DNA of 64,000 bases, from contig JABLXW010000020.1 of the NCBI GenBank assembly GCA_013177945.1, positions 101,578 to 165,577 on the forward strand, read 5' to 3'. This DNA comes from Bacillota bacterium (GTDB lineage Bacteria > Bacillota > DSM-12270 > Thermacetogeniales > Thermacetogeniaceae). Positions 25,031-34,586 of this stretch are shown one piece after another (position 1 is the first letter of the stretch; each line of letters opens with the position of its first letter). The translations under genes and the position numbers were made by a program. Below the pieces are notes generated by a model. That model was not told where the DNA came from and did no database searches. It saw only the letters and a list, made by a program, of their open reading frames with translations.

Positions 25031-25777
25031 ATGAAAACAAAAACAAGAGCGGTCTTTATTTTGCTGCTCACCACCCTGCTGGCCGCGGGCTCCCTGCTTG
25101 GAGGCGTTTTGCTGGGCGACCCTGCCCAGGCGAAAGCTGAAGAGCAGCAGCCCCAGATCGTGGCTACCGGCAGCAGCCAGGTAAGCGTAAAACCCGACCA
25201 GGCAAAGGTAAGCCTGGGGGTGCTTACGCTGGCACCCACCGCAAAGGAGGCCCAGCAGGAAAATGCGGAACTTGCCAACAAAGTCATCGGCGCGCTGGTG
25301 AAAGCCGGGGTTCCAAAAGAAAAAATCGAAACCCGGGAATATTCCATCTGGCCGGAGTACCACTACCCGAAACCGGAGGAAAACAAGCCCCCCACGATAG
25401 TTTCCTACCGGGTCAGCAACACGCTCCTGGTCACCCTGGACGACACCGGGATGGTGGGAACCGCAATTGATGCGGCCGTCAGAGCAGGCGCCAACAAGGT
25501 GGAAAGCATCGAATTTCTTAAAAAAGATCCCGCCGCCGCCCAGCGGGAAGCCTTGCAAAATGCCTGCCGGGAGGCCCGGCTGAAGGCAGAAGCCATCGCC
25601 CAGGCCCTGGGCGTCAGGCTGACAGGGGTCTTATCGGTGCAGGAGAGCACAGGCAGCGACTACCAGCCTCCAATCCGGCAGGCGAAAATGATCGAGGCGG
25701 GAGGCGCCCCAACCCCCATTGAACCGGGTGAACTTCAGGTGCGCGCCAGCGTCACCATCACCTTCCGGATTAAGTAG
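25031..25777 (+). CDS. SIMPL-domain (DUF541) secreted protein
   Basis: A 248-residue protein with a signal peptide (VFILLLTTLLAAGSLLGGV, cleavage near AQAKA) and a SIMPL domain: IVATGSSQVSVKPDQAKVSL, then AQQENAELANKVIGALVKAG and a C-terminal ELQVRASVTITFRI. The domain (DUF541, as in E. coli YggE) is periplasmic or extracellular and of unclear biochemical role, often linked to envelope or oxidative stress. AGGAG precedes the ATG. It follows the anti-sigma gene and is a likely member of the sigma factor's regulon. Confidence 0.88.
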   Translation: MKTKTRAVFILLLTTLLAAGSLLGGVLLGDPAQAKAEEQQPQIVATGSSQVSVKPDQAKVSLGVLTLAPTAKEAQQENAELANKVIGALVKAGVPKEKIETREYSIWPEYHYPKPEENKPPTIVSYRVSNTLLVTLDDTGMVGTAIDAAVRAGANKVESIEFLKKDPAAAQREALQNACREARLKAEAIAQALGVRLTGVLSVQESTGSDYQPPIRQAKMIEAGGAPTPIEPGELQVRASVTITFRIK

Positions 25778-25801
25778 CATCCCCGGCAGGTGTACGTCTG
25801 C

Positions 25802-25840
25802 AGCCCGGCTTGCGGGGTGGCCGGAAGCCGGGCTTTTCTC
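25802..25840 (+). terminator. Terminator of the sigma/anti-sigma/SIMPL operon
   Basis: AGCCCGGCTT (25802-25811) and AAGCCGGGCT (25825-25834) form a perfect 10-bp stem with a 13-base loop, followed by TTTCTC. It lies 25 bases after the SIMPL stop, between convergent genes. Confidence 0.85.
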
Positions 25841-25853
25841 ATCACAGTCCAGG

Positions 25854-27212
25854 TTAAAGGGTCAAGGTTCCAGTGGGCACTTTCAACAGTTTGAGGATGT
25901 GCTCTTCATCCCCGGTCAGGGCGTTGATGTAGACCAGAAAAATATCCTTCCCCAGCTGGGTTTTAAACTCGTAAGTCAGCACCTCCTGCTGGCCCGAGGT
26001 GGGAATCACCGCCAACCGTTCTGCCGCCACCTTCACGCGGGGGCTCAAACGCCTTCGCGCCTCCTCCAGGGTCACCCGGGGCGCGGGGAGGGTCCTCTGG
26101 TGGTGGGAGGTGAGAAAACCCTGCGCTTCGTACCCCAAAACCTGTCCGTTGTCAAGCGCCACCTGGACCTTGATCAGATCCGGGTAAATCACAACTCCAT
26201 CCTGCCGGTAGGCAAACGAAACGGTCAGGATGTTCTGCTCCCGCAAGGTGTACGTGGGCACCATGTTGAGAAGACCCCGTGAGGCCAGGAACGCCTGGGC
26301 GCGCGCCTTTCCCTCTTCGTCGCTGAGCTTCGCCTTCGGGACGGCCCGCGGGTTGAGCATGTAAACCACGTGGCCCCCTTTTTTGCTGACGTCAACAGAG
26401 ATGATCTCCCAGGGCCTCTCTCCCACCCGGAACTCGACACTGTAGGCGGGTATCTTCCCCCGGATCTGGCCTGCGATTCTCGCCCCCCGGATGCGCGCCC
26501 CGCCCGGGTCGAGAAAGCGGCGGGCAATCTCCTTTGCCTCTTCTGCGGTAACTATTTTTCCCGTAAGTCCAAGGGGTTTCATCCGCTCTATGTGGTCGGA
26601 AAAGGGCCCGTCGTAGACCAGGACGGGGAGCTCCTGAAGCTGGGTGTCGACGCGCCGGAAGCTGTGGTCTGCGGCCGCAACAGGCTCCCGGGGCAGCTGC
26701 CGGGCGAGTCCCTGCTTCACCTCGGTCCAGCGAAACCTCCCGGAGGATGCCTCCCGCTCGATTGAGGTGAGTTCCCGGGTCAGGACGCCGGCCTTCCTGT
26801 ACAGCTGTTCCATCGTCCTCCAGTCCTCCGGTTTGAGCGGTTCGCCCCGGTTGCGCCTGGCCAGGGAGTAAGCATAATCCCCAACCTGCGTCAAGAGCTT
26901 TGCAGTTCTGGCAATCACATTATGAGAAACCGGAAGCTGGTTCAAATTTTCCTGGGCAGCATTGGAATTGTACCAGAGGTCGGAAAAGAGCGTATCCATC
27001 TGCTCCGGGGAGGCGCTGACAAGCCCCTTTGACAAGAGGACCTCTACGTTTTTCGTCCTCTGCAGGCATTCGTAAAAGGCGCGGTTGTACTTGTTTTGGA
27101 GCAGGGCCTCTGCCTGGCGCCGGGCGCGCAGCTGGCCGATCCCCCAAAAAGCAGTCGCTCCCCAGAAAACCGCCAGCGCCACAACTGCTCCGGTTTGGCG
27201 CGTCCACTTCAT
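25854..27212 (-). CDS. ypeB: Germination protein YpeB
   Basis: A 452-residue protein with an N-terminal membrane anchor (TGAVVALAVFWGATAFWGIG). The start at ATG 27212 follows AAGGAGGAG. The long helical region and the three C-terminal PepSY-like repeats (for example EEAKEIARRFLDPGG, SDEEGKARAQAFLASRG and TLEEARRRLSPRV) are those of YpeB, the spore protein that stabilises and positions the cortex-lytic enzyme SleB. It lies 13 bases after sleB, the conserved order, so the host forms endospores. Confidence 0.92.
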   Translation of the reverse strand: MKWTRQTGAVVALAVFWGATAFWGIGQLRARRQAEALLQNKYNRAFYECLQRTKNVEVLLSKGLVSASPEQMDTLFSDLWYNSNAAQENLNQLPVSHNVIARTAKLLTQVGDYAYSLARRNRGEPLKPEDWRTMEQLYRKAGVLTRELTSIEREASSGRFRWTEVKQGLARQLPREPVAAADHSFRRVDTQLQELPVLVYDGPFSDHIERMKPLGLTGKIVTAEEAKEIARRFLDPGGARIRGARIAGQIRGKIPAYSVEFRVGERPWEIISVDVSKKGGHVVYMLNPRAVPKAKLSDEEGKARAQAFLASRGLLNMVPTYTLREQNILTVSFAYRQDGVVIYPDLIKVQVALDNGQVLGYEAQGFLTSHHQRTLPAPRVTLEEARRRLSPRVKVAAERLAVIPTSGQQEVLTYEFKTQLGKDIFLVYINALTGDEEHILKLLKVPTGTLTL

Positions 27213-27225
27213 CTCAATCTCCTCC

Positions 27226-27735
27226 TTACCTTGCAAAAATGTGACGCCCGATTTGGGTGATGATCTGCCTTGTCCAGACCCACGGGTTGACCGGCTTTGC
27301 CGGATTCCAGAAATACAGGGCACCGTAAGTAGGGTCCCACCCGGCCAGCGCCGCTGCTGCCGCCCGGATGGACTCGAGAGAGGGGGGGCGCCACCAGATC
27401 AGCCCGTTCGCAACAGATTCAAAGGCAAGAGGCTGAAAAACCACACCCGCCAGGGTATTCGGGAAGGAGCCGCTCCGCACCCGGTTGAGCAGGACAGCCC
27501 CCACCGCCACCTTTCCAAGAAAAGGTTCATCCCCTGCCTCCCCCTGAATGACGCGGGCCAGCAGCCACAAATTGTCCCAGTACGACTCCGGCGCCGCCTC
27601 GGCAACACGAACCTCCCCTCCCCCGGGCGGGATGAGGACATCCGCCACCAAGAAGGAAGAGCCGAACGCGGCGGCCAGAACAACAAGGAGAAAAACCAGG
27701 CCGCAGAAAATTTTTAAACGCAAAGGCAAGCCCAT
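27226..27735 (-). CDS. sleB: Spore cortex-lytic enzyme SleB (catalytic domain only)
   Basis: A 169-residue protein with a signal peptide or anchor (FCGLVFLLVVLAAAFGSSFLV) followed by a Hydrolase_2 domain: LLARVIQGEAGDEPFLGKVA with the catalytic glutamate, VAVGAVLLNRVRSG, and GALYFWNPAKP. It is a lytic transglycosylase acting on muramic-lactam cortex at germination. Bacillus SleB has an extra N-terminal peptidoglycan-binding domain that is missing here, as in some clostridial versions. It is the first gene of the sleB-ypeB operon. Confidence 0.9.
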   Translation of the reverse strand: MGLPLRLKIFCGLVFLLVVLAAAFGSSFLVADVLIPPGGGEVRVAEAAPESYWDNLWLLARVIQGEAGDEPFLGKVAVGAVLLNRVRSGSFPNTLAGVVFQPLAFESVANGLIWWRPPSLESIRAAAAALAGWDPTYGALYFWNPAKPVNPWVWTRQIITQIGRHIFAR

Positions 27736-27775
27736 CCGGAAACCTCCTTAATCTGGAATGATTGTTAACATTCCT

Positions 27776-27806
27776 TAGTTTACGGAAGAACCGTCTTTTC
27801 TATACA
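27776..27806 (-). promoter_or_regulatory. Possible sigma-G-type promoter for sleB-ypeB
   Basis: On the minus strand TGTATA (27806-27801) is followed after 18 bases by TAAACTA (27782-27776). Compared with the forespore consensus (TGAATA, 17-18 bases, CATNNTA) this gives 5 of 6 and 5 of 7 matches, about 40 bases ahead of sleB, which is forespore-expressed in Bacillus. Short-motif matching alone supports it. Confidence 0.4.
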
Positions 27807-27907
27807 GGAAGAAAGAATTTGAAGTGAAAAAAGACAGCTAAGAGGAAAAGCCGCCCCGACAGCGAAAAGTTTATATTAAAAAAACGTTCAGGAGAGAAAA
27901 CGCCAGC

Positions 27908-28807
27908 ATGGCCGTTCCCGTTTCCAGAGTTTCCGCTGCCCTTGCAAGAATCAAACTGTACGGGGAACTTGTGATGTTCAGCCACAGCCTGTTTGCTCTC
28001 CCCTTCGGACTGGTGGGGATGATCCTGGCCGCAGCGGGCCTTCCTTCGTGGCAGACCTTTTTCTGGATTATAGTTTCTCTGCTCGGGGCGCGCAACGCCG
28101 CCAACGCCCTGAACCGCCTCGTCGACGCCCGGATCGATGCCAGGAACCCCCGCACCGCCCACCGCCACCTTCCCCGCGGGCTCGTTTCTCCGGGCGAGGT
28201 GCTGGGTTTGAGCATCCTGGGCTTCCTGCTCCTTTTTGTGGGAGCCTGGCAGTTGAACCCCCTCTGCCTGAAGCTGGCTCCTCTTGCTGTTTTCATCCTG
28301 GCCGTTTACTCCTACACAAAACGGTTCACCTGGGCTTCCCACCTGGTGCTGGGGTTTGCCTGCGGGATCGCCCCAACCGCCAGCTGGCTGGCCGTAACCG
28401 GGAGCTTCGCCGTGCCCCCTTTGCTCCTCACCGGCGCCGTGATGTGCTGGGTCGCCGGCTTCGACATCATCTACGCCACTCAGGACCTGGAATTCGACAG
28501 GCAGGAGGGGCTTCACGCCATTCCGGCCCGCTTCGGGATCAAAAACGCTTTGAAAATTGCGAGGGCCCTTCACTTCACCGCAATCATCCTGCTCCTGCTC
28601 GTTCCGGCCTTTCTTGCCCCTCCTTACGCAACACTGGGCCCTCTCTACTACCTCGGCGTACTCGGAGCAGCGGGGCTTCTCTGCTGGGAGCACCTGCTGG
28701 TGAAGCCCGACGATCTGAAAAGAGTGACGCTTGCGGCCTATTCTGTAAACCAGGTGATCGGAGTGACCGTTTTCCTCTTCACGTTCCTGGATGTTGTCGT
28801 ATTTTAA
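27908..28807 (+). CDS. UbiA-family prenyltransferase (MqnP-like)
   Basis: A 299-residue polytopic protein with the two aspartate-rich motifs of UbiA enzymes: NALNRLVDARIDARNPRT near 73-90 and DIIYATQDLEFDRQEG near 188-203. These bind magnesium and the prenyl diphosphate. In menaquinone-making anaerobes this type acts in the futalosine pathway (MqnP) or as 4-hydroxybenzoate prenyltransferase; the substrate cannot be told from sequence alone and no other quinone gene lies nearby. It is followed within 30 bases by the U32 peptidase gene. Confidence 0.87.
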   Translation: MAVPVSRVSAALARIKLYGELVMFSHSLFALPFGLVGMILAAAGLPSWQTFFWIIVSLLGARNAANALNRLVDARIDARNPRTAHRHLPRGLVSPGEVLGLSILGFLLLFVGAWQLNPLCLKLAPLAVFILAVYSYTKRFTWASHLVLGFACGIAPTASWLAVTGSFAVPPLLLTGAVMCWVAGFDIIYATQDLEFDRQEGLHAIPARFGIKNALKIARALHFTAIILLLLVPAFLAPPYATLGPLYYLGVLGAAGLLCWEHLLVKPDDLKRVTLAAYSVNQVIGVTVFLFTFLDVVVF

Positions 28808-28834
28808 AAAACTGACAAGGTGGGAGTCAAACCA

Positions 28835-30847
28835 ATGAAAAGGATGCAAGAAGTTCCCCGCGTCGAGCTCCTCGCTCCCGCAGGAAAATGGGAGGCGCTT
28901 GAAGCCGTAACCGCCGCCGGGGCAGACGCCGTTTACCTGGGCGGCAAGAAGTACAACATGCGGCTGCACCGGAGGGACTTTAATTTCACCGAAGAAGAAC
29001 TGCAGGAGGCAGTGAAATTTGCCCATTCCCGCAATGTTAAGGTCTACGTAACCGTCAACAACCTCCTGACCGGCGCAGAGATCTCCGAACTCACCGGCTA
29101 TCTCATCTTTCTGCAGGAGATCGGCGTAGATGGAATGATCATTCAGGATCTCGGAGTTGCCCGCCTCGCGCAGGAACTGGAGCTCACCATTCCCCTCCAT
29201 GCCAGCGTCATGATGAACGCCCACAACCTGGAGGGTTTGCTCTTTTTACAGGAATTGGGGATTACACGGGTGATCTTAAGCCGCGAACTCACCCTTTCCG
29301 AGATCAAATACCTCCACCTTCAGGTGCCCGACCTGGAGCTGGAATACTTCACCCACGGCGATATGTGCTTCTCCCACGGCAGCCAGTGCTACCACAGCGG
29401 GATGCTTTTCGGTGAAAGCTCGAACCGGGGGCGCTGCCTGAAGCCCTGCCGGTGGCCTTTTGAGCTGGTGGACCGGGATTCGGGAGCCGCGCTCCCGGTC
29501 CGGGCCCCGGGGCCCTACTTTCTTGCCGTGAAAGACATGTGCCTCCTTCCCTACCTTCCCGAGGTGATCGATGCCGGGATCTCCTCGCTCAAAATCGAAG
29601 GGAGGATGCGGGAGGCCGACTACCTCGGCCCCCTGATCGGCTTTTACCGGCGTGCCCTGGACCGCTACTACAAAGACCCCTTGGGGTACAGCTTCGACTG
29701 GGATGAATTCGAAGCCCTTCTCAAGATGCGGGTGCGGGACCTCAGCCCCATGTACGCCTTCGGAAACCCGGGCCCTGCCTCAATCGGTTACACGGGAGAA
29801 AGGGAGCCCCGCTTTTTCAGCCAGGCTGCAAAGGAGCCGGTGATTGCGCCTGAAGACCTCCCCGTCAATCCCCTTCCTGAGCCCGGGCAAGAGGGGGAGG
29901 AGGCTCCCAAGCCGCTCCTTGCCGTAAAAGCCGGCTCTTATAAAGCGGCGCTGGCTGCCCTCGCCGGCGGTGCCGACATCATTTATACAAGCGGAGAAAA
30001 CTACATCAGCCAGGGGCCCCCCTGGTCCCTGGAGGAGCTCCGGAGGCTGGCTGCCCTGGGGAGGGAACGGGGGGTCCAGATTGTGATCGGGACACCGCGC
30101 ATCACCATGCCCGGAGATATGGGAAGAATCAACCTGCTCCTGGAGAAAACCCAAGAGCTGGCGCCAGACGGCATCCTGGTTGCCAACCTGGGCGCCGTCT
30201 ATGCGGCTGCAAGCGCCACCCGGCTCCCCCTGTACGCGGACTACGCCTGCAACCTGGGAAACCGGAAGGCAGTCGAGCTTTTGCAAAGGCACCGGGTCGT
30301 GCAGGCCACCGCACCCCTGGAGTTCTGCTACGAAGAGATTCTCCTCATGTGCCGGGAGTTTCCCGTGCCGCTGGAGGCGGTAATCCACGGGCCCCTGCCG
30401 GCAATGGTGAGCGACCACTGCCTGCCCGCGGCCCTGAGGGAGGAAACGACAAAATACCGGACCTGCCCCGGCCCCTGCCGGGAAGTGCGGTACGGGCTGC
30501 GCGATACCGCAGGACTGATCCACCCGCTGGAGGTCGAGCACAACTGCCGGAACCATCTCTTCCTCGCCCACGAACTTGCCCTTTTACCGTATCTCCGCGC
30601 CTTTTACGGAGCCGGCTTCAGAAGCTTGCGCCTGGAAATTCCCACCTACAGCGCGGAGGAAGCAGAGGCCGTCACAAGGCTCTACCGCGCCAATCTCGAC
30701 CGCCTCTGGGAAGACCCGGCAGGTTACCGGTTCCCGAAAGAGGACTGGGAGAAGCTGGCCCGGATCAGAAAAGGCCCCTTCGGGACGGGCCCCTACACCC
30801 GGGGCGTCAGGGTAAACAAAACGGGAAGCCCGGCGCCTCGCGCCTGA
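28835..30847 (+). CDS. U32-family peptidase / RlhA-like protein
   Basis: A 670-residue protein from ATG 28835, 8-9 bases after an AAGGTGGGAG site; a GTG five codons earlier is possible. The N-terminal half is a U32 TIM-barrel-like domain starting ELLAPAGKWEALEAV, with the signature HGDMCFSHGSQCYHS and RGRCLKPC, cysteines known in the family to hold an iron-sulfur cluster. The C-terminal half repeats the barrel start (LLAVKAGSYKAALAAL) and has more cysteines (TCPGPC). Long U32 proteins include RlhA, needed for 23S rRNA C2501 hydroxylation. It is not the short UbiU/UbiV type. Confidence 0.87.
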   Translation: MKRMQEVPRVELLAPAGKWEALEAVTAAGADAVYLGGKKYNMRLHRRDFNFTEEELQEAVKFAHSRNVKVYVTVNNLLTGAEISELTGYLIFLQEIGVDGMIIQDLGVARLAQELELTIPLHASVMMNAHNLEGLLFLQELGITRVILSRELTLSEIKYLHLQVPDLELEYFTHGDMCFSHGSQCYHSGMLFGESSNRGRCLKPCRWPFELVDRDSGAALPVRAPGPYFLAVKDMCLLPYLPEVIDAGISSLKIEGRMREADYLGPLIGFYRRALDRYYKDPLGYSFDWDEFEALLKMRVRDLSPMYAFGNPGPASIGYTGEREPRFFSQAAKEPVIAPEDLPVNPLPEPGQEGEEAPKPLLAVKAGSYKAALAALAGGADIIYTSGENYISQGPPWSLEELRRLAALGRERGVQIVIGTPRITMPGDMGRINLLLEKTQELAPDGILVANLGAVYAAASATRLPLYADYACNLGNRKAVELLQRHRVVQATAPLEFCYEEILLMCREFPVPLEAVIHGPLPAMVSDHCLPAALREETTKYRTCPGPCREVRYGLRDTAGLIHPLEVEHNCRNHLFLAHELALLPYLRAFYGAGFRSLRLEIPTYSAEEAEAVTRLYRANLDRLWEDPAGYRFPKEDWEKLARIRKGPFGTGPYTRGVRVNKTGSPAPRA

Positions 30848-30930
30848 GGCGCCCCGCGCCCAAAGGGTTCCGGGAGTGAGCGCAGAACCGAAAGTGCCGG
30901 GAGAAAAAAATTTTCAAGGAGGCATGACGC

Positions 30931-32232
30931 ATGGCCGAGCATTTTCTGGGTCCTGAAGAAATCATCAGGAAAAAAAGGGAGTACATCATTCCCTGTCTGT
31001 ACCATTTTTACCAGGCGCCGATGCAGCTGGTGTGGGGGGAAAGGCAGTACCTCTACGACCACAAGGGAAAAAGGTACCTCGATTTCTTTGCCGGCGTCTC
31101 GGTGGTCAACGCCGGCCACTGCCACCCGGAGATTACCGACCGGATCTGCGAGCAGGTGAAACGCCTCCAGCATGTCTGCAACATCTACCTGACCCAGCCG
31201 ATGGTGGAACTGGCCGAAAAGCTCGCCCGGATTACGCCGGGGCGGCTCCAGAAGAGCTTTTTCTGCAACAGCGGGACCGAGGCCAACGAGGGGGCAATCC
31301 TTCTGGCGAAGATTGCAACACGCCGGAGTGAACTCCTCGCCCTGCAGAACGGCCTCTACGGCCGCACCTACCTCACCATGAGCCTGACGGGTTTGCGCTT
31401 CTGGCGCACCGACCCCTGCCCTGCAGGAGGAATCTCTTTTGTTCCAAATGCCTACTGCTACCGCTGCCCCCTGAACCTCACCTACCCGTCCTGCGACCTC
31501 TCCTGCGCCGAAGCCGTCCGGCAGGTGATCGAAACCTCCACCTCGGGGGAAGTGGCAGCCTTAATTGCCGAACCCATTCAGGGAAACGGCGGAATCATCA
31601 CCCCGCCCCCGGAATACTTCCCGCGCCTGAAAGAAATTCTTGACGAATACGGGATCCTCTTGATCATCGACGAGGTCCAGACCGGCTTCGGGCGCACCGG
31701 GAAGTGGTTCGCCATCGAGCACTGGAACGTGGAGCCGGACATCATGACCATGGCGAAGGCCCTGGGGAACGGCGTCCCCATCGGGGTCTTCACCGCCCGC
31801 CCCGAAATTGCCGACACCTACACCCGCCCCGGCGCCTCAACCCTGGGAGGAAACCCTGTTTCTATGGTCGCGGGGCTGGCCACGCTGGAGGTCATCGAAA
31901 AGGAAGGACTGATTCAGAACGCAGCCGTGCTGGGGAGCTACTTGAAGGAAAGGCTCCTTGCTCTTCAGGAGAAGCATCCCCTGATCGGAGATGTGCGCGG
32001 CCTGGGGCTGATGCTGGGGGCGGAACTGGTAAAAGACGGAAAGGAACCGGCTGCTGCCGAAACGGACCGCGTCCTGGAGCTGATGAAGGACCGGGGGATT
32101 CTGATCGGCAAAAACGGGCGCGCCCGGAACGTCCTGGCCTTCCAGCCCCCGCTTGTGATCACCAGGGACAACGTCGACGAAATGATCGAAAATCTGGATG
32201 AAGTCCTTTCCGAAGTTGAAAAAACCGGATAA
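30931..32232 (+). CDS. Class III PLP-dependent aminotransferase (AGXT2-like)
   Basis: A 433-residue fold-type I, class III aminotransferase. Key blocks are YLDFFAGVSVVNAGHCHPE, FFCNSGTEANEGAI for phosphate binding, LLIIDEVQTGFGRTGKWF with the PLP-nitrogen aspartate, and IMTMAKALGNGVPIGVF holding the Schiff-base lysine. Similarity is closest to the alanine-glyoxylate / beta-alanine-pyruvate group. Two unusual cysteine pairs (YCYRCPLN and SCDLSCAE, near 172-192) could bind a metal. The substrate is unknown. AAGGAGG precedes the ATG. Confidence 0.87.
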   Translation: MAEHFLGPEEIIRKKREYIIPCLYHFYQAPMQLVWGERQYLYDHKGKRYLDFFAGVSVVNAGHCHPEITDRICEQVKRLQHVCNIYLTQPMVELAEKLARITPGRLQKSFFCNSGTEANEGAILLAKIATRRSELLALQNGLYGRTYLTMSLTGLRFWRTDPCPAGGISFVPNAYCYRCPLNLTYPSCDLSCAEAVRQVIETSTSGEVAALIAEPIQGNGGIITPPPEYFPRLKEILDEYGILLIIDEVQTGFGRTGKWFAIEHWNVEPDIMTMAKALGNGVPIGVFTARPEIADTYTRPGASTLGGNPVSMVAGLATLEVIEKEGLIQNAAVLGSYLKERLLALQEKHPLIGDVRGLGLMLGAELVKDGKEPAAAETDRVLELMKDRGILIGKNGRARNVLAFQPPLVITRDNVDEMIENLDEVLSEVEKTG

Positions 32233-32329
32233 AATCTCTTCGCAGAAGTCTTTTGCAGGCAGCCTTAAGGCAAGACTTCAGGCGGAGCATCCTTTTTAAA
32301 ATCTTTTTTTAAAATTTATAAAGAAAAGA

Positions 32330-33187
32330 GTGAGGAGAATGCCTCTCGGTGCCCACATGTCCATTGCCGGCGGGGTTGATAAAGCAGTTCTGCGGGGGGC
32401 GAGCATCGGCTGCGAAACAATCCAGATCTTTACCAAGAACACCAACCAGTGGCGGGCAAAACCCCTGGGGCCGGAGGAGATCGCCCGCTTTCAGGAGGCC
32501 CGCGCCAGAACCGGGATCGAGCCCATCTTCGCCCACACCTCTTATTTAATCAACCTCGGCTCGCCGCAGGAGGAACTCTGGGAGAAGTCCCTGGCCAGCC
32601 TTCTGCTCGAAATGGAGCGGTGCGCCGCCCTCGGCCTCCCCTACCTTGTCATGCACCCGGGCGCCCACCTGGGGGCGGGGGAAGAAGCCGGCCTCGACCG
32701 CATTACCAGGGGCCTCAACGAAATTTTAGCCCGGACGGAGGAGTCCGGGGTGATGGTGCTGCTGGAGGTAACCGCGGGCCAGGGGTCGAACCTGGGCTGG
32801 CGCTTCGAGCACCTTGCCAGACTCCTTGAGGACAGCTTTTACCCGGAAAGGCTCGGGGTCTGCTTCGACACCTGCCACGCCTTTGCCGCCGGCTATGACC
32901 TCCGCACACCAGAGGCTTACGCCAAAACCTTTGACGAATTTGAAAAAATCATCGGAATCAGGCAGCTGAAAGCCGTTCACCTGAACGACTCGCGGGGGGA
33001 GCTGGGAAGCCGGCTTGACCGCCACGAGCACATCGGGCTGGGCAGAATCGGCCTCGAGGCCTTCAGGCTGCTCCTCAACGACCCGCGCCTCCGCTCCCTT
33101 CCGATGGTCCTGGAAACCCCCAAGGGTCCGGACATGAAAGAGGATGTCCAAAACCTGGCAACACTGCGCAGCCTCCTTCAGGAATAA
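32330..33187 (+). CDS. nfo: Endonuclease IV
   Basis: A 285-residue AP endonuclease of the xylose-isomerase-like TIM barrel fold. Zinc-ligand blocks are MHPGAHLG, LEVTAGQGSNLG, GVCFDTCHAFAAGYD, KAVHLNDSRGELGSRLDRHEHIGLG and LETPKGPD. It cuts abasic sites for base-excision repair. The start is ambiguous: GTG 32330, or ATG 32339, which lies almost on top of the ribosome site GAGGAG, so GTG is preferred. It is likely expressed independently or with the amidohydrolase 109 bases downstream. Confidence 0.93.
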   Translation: MRRMPLGAHMSIAGGVDKAVLRGASIGCETIQIFTKNTNQWRAKPLGPEEIARFQEARARTGIEPIFAHTSYLINLGSPQEELWEKSLASLLLEMERCAALGLPYLVMHPGAHLGAGEEAGLDRITRGLNEILARTEESGVMVLLEVTAGQGSNLGWRFEHLARLLEDSFYPERLGVCFDTCHAFAAGYDLRTPEAYAKTFDEFEKIIGIRQLKAVHLNDSRGELGSRLDRHEHIGLGRIGLEAFRLLLNDPRLRSLPMVLETPKGPDMKEDVQNLATLRSLLQE

Positions 33188-33296
33188 CAGGTGAAAGTCC
33201 CGGCAAAAAAACGGTATAATTCGGGGGCCCGCTTTGTTATAATGAGAACAAAGGTCGTTGCGGCCTGCGGATCTTTGTTGAAGGAGGTTGAAGCAG

Positions 33297-34508
33297 GTGC
33301 AGAACATGCTGGCCCTTGTCAACGGAAGGATCATGACGATGGCGGGCCCTTTTTACGAAAAAGGAACCGTGATCGTAAAGGACCGGATCATCGCCGCCCT
33401 GGGGCCCGACCTCGAACCCCCTGGAGAGGCTCAGGTCATCGATGTCTCCGATAAATACGTGCTGCCCGGTTTCATTGATGCACATTCCCACGTGGGAATC
33501 AGGGAGGAAATCTACCGCATCGAGGGGGACGACATCAACGAAATTTCAGACCCGGTGACCCCCCACCTGCGGGCGATCGACGCGGTTTACATGGGGGATG
33601 AAGCCTTCCGGGATGCCCTGCGGGGAGGCGTAACAACCCTGATGACCGGGCCCGGAAGCGCCAATGTAATCGGGGGGCAGAGCCTGGTCATGAAAACCCA
33701 CGCCAGAACCGTGGACCAGGCAGTTCTCAAAAACCCGGTGGGGCTCAAAGTGGCGCTGGGCGAAAACCCCAAACGGGTGTACGGGGAACAAAAAAAGGCT
33801 CCGATGACGCGCATGGCCACCTCCGCCCTGCTCCGGGAAACGCTGGTGGCCGCCCAGAACTACGCCGCAAAACTGGCGCGGGGGAGGGACAACCCCGCCA
33901 GGCGCCCCGACCGGGATCTGAAGCTGGAAGCGGTCCTCCCCGTCCTGAGAAGAGAGATCCCCCTTCTGATTCACGCCCACCGCACCGACGACATCCTGAC
34001 CGGGCTCAGGATTGCAGATGAGTTCAACCTGAAGGTCAGCCTCCAGCATGCCACCGAAGCCCATAAAATCCCCGAGGAACTGGCGCGGAGGGGGGTCCCT
34101 GCAGTTGTGGGGCCCTCTTTGACAACCCGGGCGAAGGTGGAATTAAAAGAGCGCACCTTTGCAACACCAGGCATCCTGGCCCGGGCCGGGGTCAAGGTCG
34201 CCCTGATGACCGACCACCCCGTCACCCCGGTCCAGTACCTCCCCCTTACGGCGGCCCTGGCCGTGAGAGAAGGAATGGATGAGGAGGAGGCACTGAAGGC
34301 GATCACCATCAACCCCGCCGAGATCCTGGGCGTGGCGGACCGGGTTGGAAGCCTGGAGGTGGGGAAAGACGCCGATATTATCGTGCTGGACGGCCATCCC
34401 CTGGACTGGCGCACGAAGGTGGAACTCGTCCTGGTGAACGGCGAAATCGCCCACGCGGCCGGCCCCTACGCCGGGCTTTTGGACTCCGGCAGCCCCCATC
34501 GGCACTGA
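33297..34508 (+). CDS. Amidohydrolase family protein (imidazolonepropionase-like)
   Basis: A 403-residue metal-dependent hydrolase, started at GTG 33297, 9 bases after AAGGAGG. The barrel motifs are VLPGFIDAHSHVG with the first metal pair, PLLIHAHRTDDI, VSLQHATEAHKIPEELA, and the catalytic aspartate of VALMTDHPVTP. SLEVGKDADIIVLDG is the composite C-terminal domain. Its closest relatives are uncharacterised amidohydrolases related to imidazolonepropionase. A role next to the aminotransferase in catabolism of a nitrogen compound is possible but not shown. Confidence 0.85.
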   Translation: MQNMLALVNGRIMTMAGPFYEKGTVIVKDRIIAALGPDLEPPGEAQVIDVSDKYVLPGFIDAHSHVGIREEIYRIEGDDINEISDPVTPHLRAIDAVYMGDEAFRDALRGGVTTLMTGPGSANVIGGQSLVMKTHARTVDQAVLKNPVGLKVALGENPKRVYGEQKKAPMTRMATSALLRETLVAAQNYAAKLARGRDNPARRPDRDLKLEAVLPVLRREIPLLIHAHRTDDILTGLRIADEFNLKVSLQHATEAHKIPEELARRGVPAVVGPSLTTRAKVELKERTFATPGILARAGVKVALMTDHPVTPVQYLPLTAALAVREGMDEEEALKAITINPAEILGVADRVGSLEVGKDADIIVLDGHPLDWRTKVELVLVNGEIAHAAGPYAGLLDSGSPHRH

Positions 34509-34511
34509 ACC

Positions 34512-34547
34512 AAGCCGGCCAGAGGCACCTGGTTGGAGCGCCGGCTT
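34512..34547 (+). terminator. Hairpin between the amidohydrolase and fdhD
   Basis: AAGCCGGC (34512-34519) and GCCGGCTT (34540-34547) form a perfect 8-bp stem immediately after the stop codon. No T-run follows, so it may stabilise the mRNA end or act weakly as a terminator. Confidence 0.45.
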
Positions 34548-34586
34548 AGCTGATACCCTGAAATTAACCGGAAGGGAGTTTCTGGT

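Noticed and set aside
27800..29224. Long minus-strand frame of 474 codons opposite the UbiA-type gene
   Set aside because: The plus strand encodes a clear UbiA prenyltransferase and the start of a U32 protein; the minus frame has no recognisable domain or ribosome site.
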